Positions 1 through 10,660 of a stretch of 64,000 nucleotides of DNA are shown here, piece by piece; position 1 is the stretch's first letter; each line of letters begins with the position of its first letter. Under the pieces are notes generated by a model. The model was not told the origin of the DNA. It made no database searches and saw nothing but the letters and a program-made list of their open reading frames with translations. Location: positions 1,327,312 through 1,391,311 of the forward strand of contig NZ_CP054719.1 in assembly GCF_014896945.1 (NCBI RefSeq). The letters are read 5' to 3'. Origin of the DNA: Candidatus Bodocaedibacter vickermanii (lineage in GTDB: Bacteria > Pseudomonadota > Alphaproteobacteria > UBA6184). The translations under genes were made by a program, and so were the position numbers.

Positions 1-66
1 AGACAGCAAGGCACAACATACCTATGCCGAGTTGTTAAAGAAGATGGCTTCTTAAGTAAAAGATAA
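1..66 (+). CDS. 3' end of a gene entering from the left (partial)
   Basis: Two plus-strand frames are open from the window edge. One stops at 53-55 (ending ELLKKMAS) and one at 64-66 (ending KEDGFLSKR). Either could be the C-terminus of a gene lying mostly outside the window. Too little sequence remains to name a family or choose between the frames. Confidence 0.25.
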   Translation, partial: RQQGTTYLCRVVKEDGFLSKR

Positions 67-229
67 AACAGGATCACTAGTGCCTTTCAAAACGCTACAC
101 TAAGGGGGTATAATAAGTCTCGTTTAAATTCAGATACGAAAGGTTTAGAAAACACGCACTCGTTACAGCTGAATTAATAAAGATTAATATTTAGTTAACT
201 CGATTTTTTTACCCCCCCGCCCCAGTCAC

Positions 230-1438
230 CACAACTGTTGAAAGTGATCATAAAAAGAAGCTATTGTTGAGAAAACAGTAGAAAGGCTAGGATTTTCAAT
301 GGAAACGATTGAAGGCATAATGGAGCTCGTAACGAAAGACGACTTAGAAGACTTGGCAACAAGTTACGGGGTGAATCGATATAATACAAAACTAACAGGA
401 GAGTTGATATTTAAAGGATTAATGCGGCTGATATTATTAGGAAAGAAAACAAGCTTGCGAATGTTGGAGACCTTAATCAACGAAGGGATCGATCATTTTG
501 AACCCACTCCGTCCGTTAGCTATAGTGGGATATCAAAACGTTTAAAGGACATAAAGTGGAGTTATTTTGAAGCCATTTACCGGACACTAGTAAATAAGCT
601 GTCATCTGATCTTGGAACCATCAATGAACGAACGTTGCATCGGTTTGACTCAACCATCATTAATTTGTCTGGTCGTTTAATTAAAGATGGCTTAAAAATA
701 GGTGGGAAAGCCTCCGACAGTCAAATTAAAGTCAGTGTAGGATTACGGCAACAACTCCCAACAAGTATTCGCTTTTGTACGTTACAAGAAGAGTCCAGCG
801 AAGATTTGGCTCTTGTTAGAGCCATTAATGAGGCTCGAGTTGATAGTGAAGACATCTTACTCTTCGATCGAGGGATTAGTAAAGCTGGAACGTTTGGAGA
901 GTTTGAAGCCAAAGACTACAAATTTATAACGCGGCTGAATGTCGGAAGACGGTATCACATAGTTAAAACACACTCAGTATCCAGCCCTATTATGGAGGAT
1001 TTAACCGTTGCCCTATATGCAAAAGGAAACAAAGCCCCACTTCCCACATCTCTTCGCTTAATTAAGATGCTCAATAAAGAAGGAAACGAACTATGGTTTT
1101 TAACAAACCTATTCGATATGAGTGCTTTAGAAATTGCGGAGCTCTATCGCAGACGATGGGATATCGAGGTGTTTTTTAAGTTTATTAAACAAAACCTAGG
1201 ATATAAGCATTTTTTAAGCCACTCGATGAATGGTATGAGAGTTTATATTTATATGGTATTAATTACAGCGCTTGTGTTTTTAGCGTATAAAATAAAAACA
1301 AAACTCCAAGGTTTTAAAATCCCTCTGTTTCGTTTTAATCTTGCTCTTGAAAAATCCTTTGTTAAGTCGATGATACTATTATCCGGGGGCAACTTTGATG
1401 CTGTTAAACACCTCTTCTGATCACTTTCAACAGTTGTG
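230..1438 (+). mobile_element. IS4-family insertion sequence, complete
   Basis: The element is bounded by perfect inverted repeats of about 20 bp (CACAACTGTTGAAAGTGATC at 230-249, its complement ending at 1438). It is flanked by a direct repeat, CCCCAGTCAC, at 220-229 and 1439-1448, extendable to 11 bp if the next C is counted. A 10-12 bp target duplication is usual for IS4-type elements. The single transposase gene fills the element. The target is itself a repeat, R8, whose other copy lies near 37.1 kb. The intact gene and perfect ends suggest recent movement. Confidence 0.93.
299..1420 (+). CDS. IS4-family DDE transposase
   Basis: This 373-residue transposase cuts and joins the ends of its own insertion sequence. 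The DDE residues are readable as D117 (RFDSTI), D190 (LLFDRG) and E290. E290 lies in the Y-(2)-R-(3)-E-(6)-K signature of IS4 transposases (Y283, R286, E290, K297). The N-terminal third is the usual helical DNA-binding part. The stop codon sits inside the right inverted repeat, so the gene uses almost all of the element. There is no frameshift or internal stop, so it may be active. Confidence 0.93.
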   Translation: METIEGIMELVTKDDLEDLATSYGVNRYNTKLTGELIFKGLMRLILLGKKTSLRMLETLINEGIDHFEPTPSVSYSGISKRLKDIKWSYFEAIYRTLVNKLSSDLGTINERTLHRFDSTIINLSGRLIKDGLKIGGKASDSQIKVSVGLRQQLPTSIRFCTLQEESSEDLALVRAINEARVDSEDILLFDRGISKAGTFGEFEAKDYKFITRLNVGRRYHIVKTHSVSSPIMEDLTVALYAKGNKAPLPTSLRLIKMLNKEGNELWFLTNLFDMSALEIAELYRRRWDIEVFFKFIKQNLGYKHFLSHSMNGMRVYIYMVLITALVFLAYKIKTKLQGFKIPLFRFNLALEKSFVKSMILLSGGNFDAVKHLF

Positions 1439-1543
1439 CCCCAGTCACCCTCAGTGACCTTCGGGTGGGGGGACAAAACCCACTCCTTAAATCGAGACAT
1501 AGCAGACAAAGCAATCCGTCATTTCTTCTCGAAACGGTGGGCA
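1439..1543 (-). repeat. Repeat R8, copy 1 (interrupted by the IS)
   Basis: This stretch, with 212-229 on the other side of the IS, matches 37083-37194 in the opposite orientation. Shared landmarks are the CCCCCCACCC/GGGTGGGGGG arms around CACTGAGGGTGAC and the AGAAATGACGG segment. The IS split the copy within the GTGACTGGGG side of the hairpin. No gene is visible. Confidence 0.6.
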
Positions 1544-1547
1544 AAAA

Positions 1548-1605
1548 GCAACCTGCGGTTGCATCCATTAGATTAGATCCGATGGGTTCTGACACGGATT
1601 ATAAT
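1548..1605 (+). repeat. Palindromic element (PE), right half with hairpin core
   Basis: A short hairpin core, GCAACCTGCGGTTGC, is followed by the PE right arm (TTAGATCCGAT...TGACACGGATTATAA). The same arm recurs near 25.5, 30.3, 47.5, 48.7 and 61.6 kb. A degenerate second copy follows at about 1650-1710. The rest of this intergenic stretch shows no gene. Confidence 0.7.
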
Positions 1606-1798
1606 AAACAACGTTGCGATAGTTCAGGCATTTCAACCTTTAAAACTCTTCACCTAATGGAGCTTGTAATCATCCCTGGCAAACTGAGGTTGCATCTATT
1701 AGGTTGAGCTTGAGCCCACCTTTAACCCATTACGAGCTCGGATAAGGGATTTCAGTGAATGATGATGATTTTTGTAGCGCGTGTAATTCCTTGTTAAG

Positions 1799-1916
1799 TT
1801 ATAGCATGATTTACATAAAGTGGAGATGTGCCTTCAGTAGATAACCCTGAAATCATAGGATTAATTAACGATTCGACTCGCTAACATATATCCATTTTAT
1901 TTGCGGTTAGCTATAA
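1799..1916 (-). repeat. Repeat R6, copy 1
   Basis: About 118 bp that match 27198-27316 in the opposite orientation. Landmarks are TATAGC/GCTATA outer ends, ATGGATATAT, TTAGCGAGT and CACTTTATGT. Matching ends that can pair suggest a foldable unit. There is no open reading frame. Confidence 0.6.
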
Positions 1917-2010
1917 AATCCGGGTCTGTGCGAATCGGATCCAACTTAATGGATGCAACGGCACGTTGCCTATTGGGTCCAGTAATCATCCCTGGCAGCG
2001 TCACGCTGTA
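1913..2010 (+). repeat. Palindromic element, left arm with several hairpin cores
   Basis: The PE left arm (AATCCGGGTCTGTGCGAATC) is followed by three small palindromes in a row: CAACGGCACGTTG, a degenerate CCAGTAATCATCCCTGG, and CAGCGTCACGCTG. It ends about 75 bp before tRNA-Val. Confidence 0.65.
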
Positions 2011-2086
2011 TAAATAATTATTAGTTTTTTATTAAAAACTGCTTTACAAGTTCCCTTAAAAGCGATATAAGTAGTCCATCTTAAAG

Positions 2087-2161
2087 GGGCGATTAGCTCA
2101 GCGGTAGAGCGTCTCGTTTACACCGAGAGGGTCGGCGGTTCAATCCCGTCATCGCCCACCA
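2087..2161 (+). tRNA. tRNA-Val (anticodon TAC), CCA encoded
   Basis: A full cloverleaf can be drawn. The acceptor stem GGGCGAT/ATCGCCC is closed by discriminator A and an encoded CCA at 2159-2161. The D-arm contains AGCTCAGCGGTAGAGC. The anticodon stem TCTCG/CGAGA carries loop TTTACAC, which gives anticodon TAC for valine. The T-arm is GGCGGTTCAATCCCGTC. It stands alone, with repeats upstream and an orphan convergent gene downstream, so it could have served as an integration site. Confidence 0.97.
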
Positions 2162-2164
2162 CCT

Positions 2165-2557
2165 TTAAATCGAAATTACATTCACTTCGCCTGGAAACGT
2201 CGTTTTTACTACACCTGCCCACATACACATTGTCATACTATCAGCTGTTAAAGCAGGTATTGCACCTAACAATACATTAGGTGCTGTAGGAATCCACGGA
2301 GCAACCGTCATGGGTATGCATGGCGCAGGTGTTGGAACCCCCAAAGCTGCAGCCGTCATCGCAATGACCATTGGATTTGCAGGGCTTGTGCACATTGCAA
2401 ATGGAGCGATATTGACAATGGGAATCATCGCCATAATATTGGCGCCTGGCATAAAATCTGTCAAAGTCATAGAGATGGGAAGAACGATTAATGTAGATGG
2501 AGCCATTCCAAAAGAGCACATCGTTAATGCGCCCATTGATACAGTAGGACCTGCCAT
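2165..2557 (-). CDS. PAAR-like protein (DUF4280 family)
   Basis: A 130-residue, Gly/Pro/Met-rich protein that starts MAGPTVSMGALTMCSFG and continues with repeated short segments such as NIMAMIPIVNI, PCIPMTVAPW and VLLGAIPALT. This pattern matches the DUF4280 PAAR-like family, predicted spike-tip proteins of contractile injection systems. The ATG has AAGGA eight bases upstream. It has no signal peptide or membrane helix. It runs convergently into tRNA-Val, and no tube, sheath or baseplate gene is visible in the window. The family assignment is from recognition, and its role as a secretion tip is inference. Confidence 0.7.
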   Translation of the reverse strand: MAGPTVSMGALTMCSFGMAPSTLIVLPISMTLTDFMPGANIMAMIPIVNIAPFAMCTSPANPMVIAMTAAALGVPTPAPCIPMTVAPWIPTAPNVLLGAIPALTADSMTMCMWAGVVKTTFPGEVNVISI

Positions 2558-2697
2558 ATTATTATCCTTTTTCTTTTTAGCGTATCGTGGTTACGTCAAT
2601 TAGATCAAGTGTTATTATGATGTCTATTGTTAATAAAAACCATGAATGATGCTTGTTTTTTTTAGCATAGTAATTGTGAAACAACCTAAAAAGATAA

Positions 2698-3116
2698 GTG
2701 ATGTATAAAAGATTAAGCCTAGGTGCAGTGCTATGCCACTTAATGACACTAGTGTTTATTGAAAGTTATGCCAGGGATACCTTTGTTGGGGCAGGACGTG
2801 CAGATCCTCAATCAGCAGCAGTCTGCTATCTTTCGAAGATAAGTCAGGCACTTAACGGGGAGAATGAAAATATTGCAACTGGATTTTGGACTGATATTAA
2901 CGGAACAATAGGGGGGTAGCAGTTCTTGGTACAAACCCAACTTCCATAAGGTTTTTTCAGCACTGTGATGATTAGCTTGGGTGGTTTTTAGGCATAAAAA
3001 ACTTTTGGAAAGAATATCTTTCCTTAAACAAAAGCTACTTTAGTCATTTGTGGTTTCAATCCCCAGCAGTTCAAGACTGGTTCCGTGAGATTACGAGAGC
3101 TGACCCTTACAATTAA
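2698..3116 (+). pseudogene. Decayed paralogue of the neighbouring secreted pseudoprotease
   Basis: The first 73 codons encode a signal peptide and a segment (AGRADPQSAAVC, then ATGFW-DINGT) that matches the gene at 3200-4267 closely. The frame then hits a stop at 2917-2919. Beyond it, other frames give a remnant resembling the paralogue around PTHVEFFRAD. Near 3060-3116, SPAVQDWFREITRADPYN ends in a stop, like the paralogue's C-terminal EQDWLRKVVPEAPSE. The middle is deleted. It is a tandem duplicate in decay. Confidence 0.75.
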
Positions 3117-3199
3117 GCGCCATATTTCAAGAAAATGTTAATGGTTTAAATGGTATGATGGTTTAGTCTGTATTAGATAATAAAACTTAGGAAATAATA

Positions 3200-4267
3200 A
3201 TGTTAAAAAAATTAAGTTTAAGTATAGTCGGATGGTTAGCCATTCAACCATTTGCGTGTGAAACTAAAGCTAATTCTATATTAGAGGGGTTATATGCTAT
3301 CATGTCGGGTGCCAGTCCACTAACTATGGTACCAGAAGAATTTCATAGAGCCACTGGGTCGATCTTACAAGATGATCCATTTATTGCAGCGGGACGTGCC
3401 GATCCTCAATCTGCTGCTGTCTGTAGTGTAATAGGTTTGTGCAAGGATAAGACCCAGGAGGCTGCTACAGGTTCTTTGGTAGAGATTAACAGACGTCCTG
3501 TTGTGCTAACAACGGCGCAATTACACAATCCAACGCACGTTGAATTTTTTCGTGCAGATGGTTCTTCTGCTGTTCATAAGGTAACAAATGCAGTATCTAA
3601 AGGGACTATAGACTCTGAAAACTTAAAGCCTTCTGATGTGCAGGTATTGTTTTTGGATCAAATTCCAACGGTAACGCCCCTTAGATTAGCTACAAAAACG
3701 CCCTTTGATATAGTAAAGGCACTCTGTCGGGAGGGGTCGTTGAAAACAATTGGGTGGGGTAAATATTATACTCAACTGCAAGGTGCTGATGGTTTGGTTA
3801 ACTCTGGTTTTGCTATGCAGCAGACACCAGTAAGAATTAATCTTAAAAGACCTCAAGATTCTATTTATAATATATTTGATCTAGAATCAAGGGTGGGATA
3901 TAACCCGTTTGCCTTAGAAACGCATTTAGCAGAGGGATTTGTGGGGGCACCTGTGTTTAACGAACGTGGTGACGTTGAATCATTAATATCTGGTAGCACG
4001 AATCCACTAAAAGAAAAACCATCAATGATATATCTTCGATATGGTGCTAATTTTGGGTCGTTGACTGCATTAGGCGTTTGGGTAGCAAAACAGGGAAGAC
4101 ACTTCGATGCGATTGATCGGTTTGCATTTGGAGTATCCTTTGCATGGTGTCTTAATAATCTGAAAAACGCTCCCACTGGGGTTTTTAACGTGGTTGGTCA
4201 TCAACCGCTATCTTATGCAGAACAAGATTGGTTGCGTAAGGTTGTACCAGAGGCACCTTCGGAATAA
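3200..4267 (+). CDS. Secreted trypsin-like protein lacking catalytic residues (pseudoprotease)
   Basis: A 355-residue protein with an N-terminal signal peptide (MLKKLSLSIVGWLAIQPFAC). The body follows a chymotrypsin/trypsin-like layout: a TGSLVEINRRPVVLTTAQ block where TAAH is expected, SDVQVLFL where the catalytic Asp lies (D146), and GFVGAPVFNERG where GDSGGPVFN is expected. The catalytic His is therefore Gln107 and the Ser is Val248, so proteolysis is unlikely. The fold may instead bind a ligand or act as a decoy. GGAAATAATAATG supports the start. A decayed copy lies just upstream. The fold assignment is inference from motif spacing. Confidence 0.65.
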   Translation: MLKKLSLSIVGWLAIQPFACETKANSILEGLYAIMSGASPLTMVPEEFHRATGSILQDDPFIAAGRADPQSAAVCSVIGLCKDKTQEAATGSLVEINRRPVVLTTAQLHNPTHVEFFRADGSSAVHKVTNAVSKGTIDSENLKPSDVQVLFLDQIPTVTPLRLATKTPFDIVKALCREGSLKTIGWGKYYTQLQGADGLVNSGFAMQQTPVRINLKRPQDSIYNIFDLESRVGYNPFALETHLAEGFVGAPVFNERGDVESLISGSTNPLKEKPSMIYLRYGANFGSLTALGVWVAKQGRHFDAIDRFAFGVSFAWCLNNLKNAPTGVFNVVGHQPLSYAEQDWLRKVVPEAPSE

Positions 4268-4277
4268 GTAACTAATT

Positions 4278-4308
4278 AAAAGCCTAATACCCTTTAGATT
4301 GTGATGGT

Positions 4309-4323
<15 letters not shown>
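4278..4323. terminator. Shared convergent terminator (pseudoprotease gene and atpC)
   Basis: AAAAGC pairs with GCTTTT, and ACCCTTTA pairs with TAAAGGGT inside it, with a small bulge. The T-rich ends on both strands let it act for both converging genes. The arm overlaps the last codons of atpC. Confidence 0.7.
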
Positions 4324-6092
<1,769 letters not shown>

Positions 6093-6980
6093 CTAGCCTT
6101 TCTGTAGCGCTTCGGCGCCTGAAATAATTTCAATTAATTCGTTTGTAATGCGTGCTTGACGACTTTGGTTATATTCTAATTTTAAACCATGTATCATATC
6201 GTCACAATTTTTTGTAGCATTATCCATTGCGGTCATGCGTGCTGCAAATTCTCCAACCAGTGTTTGGGTAATAGATGACCATAAAATCCCGTGTAAGTAT
6301 TGCTGCAAAAATGCATCTAAAAACTTAGTCTCCGAAGCAACAAATTCAGGGATGTGGGTAGGTTCTTCTTCAGGTGATTTAACTGCTTTTAATGCAGTGT
6401 TTAAAGGCAGCAGCATAGTGTCACGGGGTGTCTGTTGTAAAGGAGACGAATATTCGTTATGCAGCGTGATGCAGTGTTCAATTCCATCCTGAATAAACGC
6501 TGTTTCAATTTTAGAAAACAAAGTATGAACATCAGAATATAAGACGTCATACAGCAGTAACGGGGCGGATTCTTTTAAGCAATGAGCATAGTTAAGTGTA
6601 GCAAACTCAAATGCTTTTTTTCCAATGGGCAACAGTGTAAACGGTTTGTTTTCAAGAAACAGTTTAGAACAGACTTCTTTTGCTTTGCGAAACAATTGTC
6701 CGTTAAAACTACCGCACAGTCCACGATCTGCTGAAATTAGCACAATTAATGTTTGACCCACTGTGTGTGACTTAATCAATGGATTGTCAGATTCATCAAA
6801 AACAGATAGCGGAAGGGCTTTCATAACCTGGGTTAAAGCATCGGCATAGCTTTTTGCCGCATCATATTTTTTTTGTGCTTTTCGAAATTTAGCCGCTGCA
6901 ACCATATACATTGCCGACGTAATTTTACGTGTGGAATTTACGGCCTGAATTCGGGTTTTTAAAGCTTTTAACGTAGACAT
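6093..6980 (-). CDS. atpG: F1 ATP synthase gamma subunit
   Basis: The rotating central shaft of F1, 295 residues. The two long coiled-coil helices that enter the alpha/beta ring are visible at the N-terminus (LKTRIQAVNSTRKITSAMYM) and the C-terminus (MTAMDNATKNCDDMI, then ITNELIEIISGAEAL). ISADRGLCGSFN is the usual central motif. The ATG overlaps the atpA stop by one base, so the genes are translationally linked. Confidence 0.96.
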   Translation of the reverse strand: MSTLKALKTRIQAVNSTRKITSAMYMVAAAKFRKAQKKYDAAKSYADALTQVMKALPLSVFDESDNPLIKSHTVGQTLIVLISADRGLCGSFNGQLFRKAKEVCSKLFLENKPFTLLPIGKKAFEFATLNYAHCLKESAPLLLYDVLYSDVHTLFSKIETAFIQDGIEHCITLHNEYSSPLQQTPRDTMLLPLNTALKAVKSPEEEPTHIPEFVASETKFLDAFLQQYLHGILWSSITQTLVGEFAARMTAMDNATKNCDDMIHGLKLEYNQSRQARITNELIEIISGAEALQKG

Positions 6981-8527
6981 TATTGTGCTGACTGCCTTTC
7001 AATAAAGTCTTTTGTAAAGTGTTCCAAAAATGCTTTTAATTCTGATTCTTCTTTTTCAGGCAACAAACCACTTTCGATTGTTAACGCTAATTTATTGTGG
7101 CGGTCAAACAGCGCTGTATACAATTCTTCTTCGTAAGATGAAATGTGCGCGATTTCTAATTCATCAATATAGCCACGGGTTGCTGCATAAATAAGCACCA
7201 CTTGTCGTGCAAGGCTTAATGGAACATACTGACCTTGTTTTAAGGCTTCAGTTAATAAGAATCCTTTTTTCAATTGACGTTGAGTCGTCGGATCTAAATC
7301 GGATGCGAACTGTGAAAATGATTCAATTTCACGAAACTGCGCCAGTTCAAGTTTAATGCTGCCTGCAACTTTTTTCATAGCTTTTGTTTGAGCGGCTGAT
7401 CCAACACGACTGACTGAAAGTCCTAAGTTAATTGCAGGGCGAACACCTTTATAAAACAATTCATTTTCTAAAAAGATTTGTCCATCCGTAATAGAAATTA
7501 CGTTGGTTGGAATGTATGCCGATAAGTCACCCGCTTGGGTTTCAATGATCGGTAATGCCGTCAATGACCCACCACCTTTTTCAGGGGAAAGTTGAGCCGC
7601 ACGTTCCAGTAATCTTGAGTGCAGATAAAAGATATCGCCTGGGTAGGCTTCGCGTCCAGGAGGGCGACGTAATAATAACGACATCTGTCGATATGCAACG
7701 GCTTGCTTTGATAGATCATCATAAATGACAAGTGCATGCATACCATTGTCGCGGAAATATTCGCCCATTGTGCACCCTGAATATGGTGCAATGGTTTGTA
7801 GCGGTGCGGGGTCAGAGGCGGATGCAATGACAACAATAGTGTATTGCATTGCGTCTTCTTCCTCTAACCGTTTTACGATTTGAGCAATATATGATTGTTT
7901 TTGCCCAATTGCTACATATACAGAATAGACTTTATCTTTGTCATCTTTTAAGGTTTTATTGATTTTTGCTTGATTGATAATCGTATCCAAAATAATCGCT
8001 GTTTTTCCGATTTGGCGATCACCAATGATTAATTCACGTTGCCCGCGTCCGATAGGGATTAACGCATCAATCATTTTAATGCCCGTTTGTAACGGGGTCG
8101 ATACAGATTCACGATCCATAATGCCAGGTGCAGCACGCTCTACAGGTAAATATTCAAAAGCTTCAATAGACCCCTTTTCATCTAATGGATGGCCTAATGC
8201 GTTGACGACTCTGCCAAGGAGCTTATTGCCAACGGGAACCTCTAATACACTATGCAAACGTTTAACTGTGCAACCTTCTTTAATAGTTCGATCGTCGCCT
8301 AAAATTACAACACCAACGTGGTCTTCTTCTAAGTTTTGAGCAAGTCCTTTTAGCCCGCCCTCAAATTCGACAATTTCATTGGCGGTTACTTTATGTAATC
8401 CCCATACCAAAGCAACTCCATCGCGGACAGAGACAACTTGCCCTGTTTCGTTGAGTTCTAAAGGTGTATGATGTGATGCAATTTTTTGCTTTAAAACATC
8501 AATAATTTCGGTTGGGTTTAAGCTCAT
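6980..8527 (-). CDS. atpA: F1 ATP synthase alpha subunit
   Basis: The regulatory nucleotide-binding subunit of F1, 515 residues. The P-loop GDRQIGKTA, the [10 protein letters not shown] segment and [28 protein letters not shown] are all present. Length and order are normal. Its start codon overlaps the atpH stop (ATGA). The Fo genes (atpIBEF) are not in this window, so F1 and Fo are split, as is usual in alphaproteobacteria. Confidence 0.98.
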   Translation of the reverse strand: MSLNPTEIIDVLKQKIASHHTPLELNETGQVVSVRDGVALVWGLHKVTANEIVEFEGGLKGLAQNLEEDHVGVVILGDDRTIKEGCTVKRLHSVLEVPVGNKLLGRVVNALGHPLDEKGSIEAFEYLPVERAAPGIMDRESVSTPLQTGIKMIDALIPIGRGQRELIIGDRQIGKTAIILDTIINQAKINKTLKDDKDKVYSVYVAIGQKQSYIAQIVKRLEEEDAMQYTIVVIASASDPAPLQTIAPYSGCTMGEYFRDNGMHALVIYDDLSKQAVAYRQMSLLLRRPPGREAYPGDIFYLHSRLLERAAQLSPEKGGGSLTALPIIETQAGDLSAYIPTNVISITDGQIFLENELFYKGVRPAINLGLSVSRVGSAAQTKAMKKVAGSIKLELAQFREIESFSQFASDLDPTTQRQLKKGFLLTEALKQGQYVPLSLARQVVLIYAATRGYIDELEIAHISSYEEELYTALFDRHNKLALTIESGLLPEKEESELKAFLEHFTKDFIERQSAQ

Positions 8528-9069
8528 GAGTATAGTTCCTTTAGCGTCGATTTAAGCGAGAATATCGCATTTTTAAGTGATAGATCAAGTTCGTGATGAT
8601 TATAGTGAATAATAATCCCACCAATTAACGTTGGGTCAATGGTAATAGACAATTCTACAGATTGTTTTGTTTGTGATTCTAATGCCGCTTGCAACGCTTT
8701 CTTTGTTGCTGTGTCCAGTGCAAACGCCGATGTGATTCGAATATGTTTCACACCAGATTTATGATTTGCATATTCTATAAACTTATTAAGAATAGGTTCC
8801 AGTGAACTGAGTTTTCGGTTCTGTCCCAACAAGGTTAAAAACCCTAGAAATAAAGGCGGAGTTTTAGAAGGAGTAAGTGTTTCTAGAATCGTTATTTTCT
8901 CTTCAAATGGAATAAACGATATTTTTAAAAACGATAAAAGATCTGGAGACTCTAAAAGCGCTTTAGCAATAGCTTTTGCAGCTGCAGTGATGTGTTTTAA
9001 TACATCTTCCTCAACAGCTTGACGATAGAGAGCGACAACATATGGCATAAAGTCTTTATGCAAAAACAT
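8524..9069 (-). CDS. atpH: F1 ATP synthase delta subunit
   Basis: The peripheral-stalk connector, 181 residues when started at [12 protein letters not shown]. That ATG is preceded by AAAAGGCG at good spacing. An upstream extension in the same frame (MRLSLALWY...) is possible but gives an atypical length. The typical N-terminal six-helix domain and a C-terminal segment ([24 protein letters not shown]) resembling the delta/OSCP signature are visible. It is the first gene of the operon. Confidence 0.92.
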   Translation of the reverse strand: MFLHKDFMPYVVALYRQAVEEDVLKHITAAAKAIAKALLESPDLLSFLKISFIPFEEKITILETLTPSKTPPLFLGFLTLLGQNRKLSSLEPILNKFIEYANHKSGVKHIRITSAFALDTATKKALQAALESQTKQSVELSITIDPTLIGGIIIHYNHHELDLSLKNAIFSLKSTLKELYS

Positions 9070-9207
9070 AGCAAAACGCCTTTTAATTAACAGCTGACTA
9101 TACCATAACGCCAAGGATAACCTCAAGTTTTAGATTGAAAAAGTCAGATTATCACCGCTTGCAATCATAAGAATTTTTTATGATACTAAATAAAAAAGGA
9201 CGTTAGA

Positions 9208-9687
9208 GTGTTGAGAATAGTATGTCAGGGATTGTTGCTGTTAATAACTAATGTATCTGGGGAAACAATTCAAAGTGATGATATTCCCGCATTTGAAACT
9301 TCTGTGATGTGGCAGATTGTTTATGAGCCGTGGCATGTAAAAGCGGTTGAAAGCCATCAACACTTTTTTTCTAAGACTCATGTTAATGAAGGGGAAAGCT
9401 ATACCGATTTTGTTCCCAACATGACGTTGCCATCAAAAATTAACTGGGTTAGTTCTTTGGAGGTGTTGCCGGATAGTTTTAATGGCCATGGGCGCACAAC
9501 AGACTTAATGGATGAGTGCGACCCAACTGAGCGGCGTAAAGGTTTGGGTACAATATTGATGATCAATGCGTTAGAGCGTATTCGACAGCGCAATATTCGC
9601 TGGGTTGTATTGCAAGCTCAACCGCTAGGAGAGGGGCTCTATCGAACCTTAGGATTTATTCCAATTGGATATATTGCCAAATATTAA
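9208..9687 (+). CDS. GNAT-like acetyltransferase with a signal-like N-terminus
   Basis: A 159-residue protein that starts at GTG, with AAAAAGGA eight bases upstream. The first 18 residues are hydrophobic (MLRIVCQGLLLLITNVSG) and resemble a signal peptide. The C-terminal half shows the GNAT acetyl-CoA motif (RRKGLGTILMINALERI) and the closing GEGLYRTLGFIPIGY. The N-terminal half of a normal GNAT domain is not obvious. It may be an exported or degenerate acetyltransferase; the substrate is unknown. Confidence 0.6.
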   Translation: MLRIVCQGLLLLITNVSGETIQSDDIPAFETSVMWQIVYEPWHVKAVESHQHFFSKTHVNEGESYTDFVPNMTLPSKINWVSSLEVLPDSFNGHGRTTDLMDECDPTERRKGLGTILMINALERIRQRNIRWVVLQAQPLGEGLYRTLGFIPIGYIAKY

Positions 9688-9730
9688 ATGTAGTTTGTTT
9701 ATCGTTAAATAATCAGAATAGGAATCAATA

Positions 9731-10525
9731 ATGACGCACACATTTAAATCACTATTAATTACAACAGTATTAACGCTTCCATCAGCTTTTGGAGCAGCTG
9801 AGTTACATGTGACCGCCGCAGCAGCTGGTCCACATTCAGCAGAGATCGCTGCAGTAGCTGTTGCGAGGCACCTCGTAGCAACACCAGAAGGTATGCGAAG
9901 AAAAGTAGATCAGTTAGTAAGATCTGGACAGAAAGAAAAAGCCGTAGAATTACTTGAAGAATTCGCAAATCATCCTGATGCAACACTAAAGGATATTCGG
10001 TCTGCAGGGTGGAGCATATCTATTCTTGGGGGGGGTGATGAAAAAGCTGTCGTATTATTTGAACGGGCTGCCAATCATCCCGATGCAACACCAGAATATA
10101 TTTTTGATGCAGCAAGCGGTATGTACGATCTTGGACCTAGTTTCTATTTGAGAGTCGCAGAATTACTTGAGAAATCCGCTAATCTTCCCGATGCAGCACC
10201 AGTTGATATTCAAAATGCAGCATATGGGCTGTACAGTCTTGGGGTTGATTTTTATGCAAGAGCTGCAGAATTATTTGAGAAATCCGCTACTCATCCCGAT
10301 GCAACACCAGATGATATTCAAAGTGCAGCGTATGGCAGCTGGCAGCTTGGGCAAAAGGACAAAGCCGCAGAATTATTTGAGAAATCCGCTAATCTTCCCG
10401 ATGTAACACCAGTTAATATTCAAAATGCAGTACGTGGATTGCGTTCTATTGCTGCTAAATGTAGAGAGGGGAGTGCGGAAAGAGCACGATACAACGCTTT
10501 AGCAGATGCTATCGCTGCGAGATAA
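9731..10525 (+). CDS. Secreted repeat protein (Sel1/TPR-like), paralogue 1
   Basis: A 264-residue protein with signal peptide MTHTFKSLLITTVLTLPSAFG. The mature part has about five helical repeats of 33-36 residues with the pattern AAELFEKSAN.PDATP.DIQ.AA.GL..LG. They look like short Sel1/TPR-type units. It ends in a conserved tail, EGSAERARYNALADAIAA, shared almost exactly with the gene at 11482-11967. No catalytic motif is present. It follows the GNAT-like gene by 43 bp and lacks the palindromic promoter of its paralogues, so it may be co-transcribed with that gene. A role in host interaction is inference. Confidence 0.75.
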   Translation: MTHTFKSLLITTVLTLPSAFGAAELHVTAAAAGPHSAEIAAVAVARHLVATPEGMRRKVDQLVRSGQKEKAVELLEEFANHPDATLKDIRSAGWSISILGGGDEKAVVLFERAANHPDATPEYIFDAASGMYDLGPSFYLRVAELLEKSANLPDAAPVDIQNAAYGLYSLGVDFYARAAELFEKSATHPDATPDDIQSAAYGSWQLGQKDKAAELFEKSANLPDVTPVNIQNAVRGLRSIAAKCREGSAERARYNALADAIAAR

Positions 10526-10605
10526 ACATTTCAATACATTGGTTGCTATAGAATATCGCAAAATGTCTTTACAAGAGGGTAGGCTAATTTTTTGTGATAG
10601 ATCAC

Positions 10606-10634
10606 TTGACTTTGTCAAAAAATGGATTATATCG
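10606..10634 (+). promoter_or_regulatory. Promoter with palindromic operator-like site, paralogue 2
   Basis: TTGACTTTGTCAA at 10606-10618 is a perfect palindrome (TTGAC-TTT-GTCAA) whose left half is a -35 box. TATATC follows about 16 bases later as the -10. The site recurs upstream of the paralogues at 11482 and 63396, so it probably marks a shared regulator. Confidence 0.6.
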
Positions 10635-10660
10635 TTAAGTAATCAAAACAGGAGACAACA

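Noticed and set aside
2310..2603. Plus-strand open frame over the PAAR-like gene
   Set aside because: It is opposite to a well-supported gene with a good ribosome binding site and has no start signal of its own.
10606..10618. LexA or CRP site
   Set aside because: TTGAC-TTT-GTCAA fits neither consensus in sequence or spacing.
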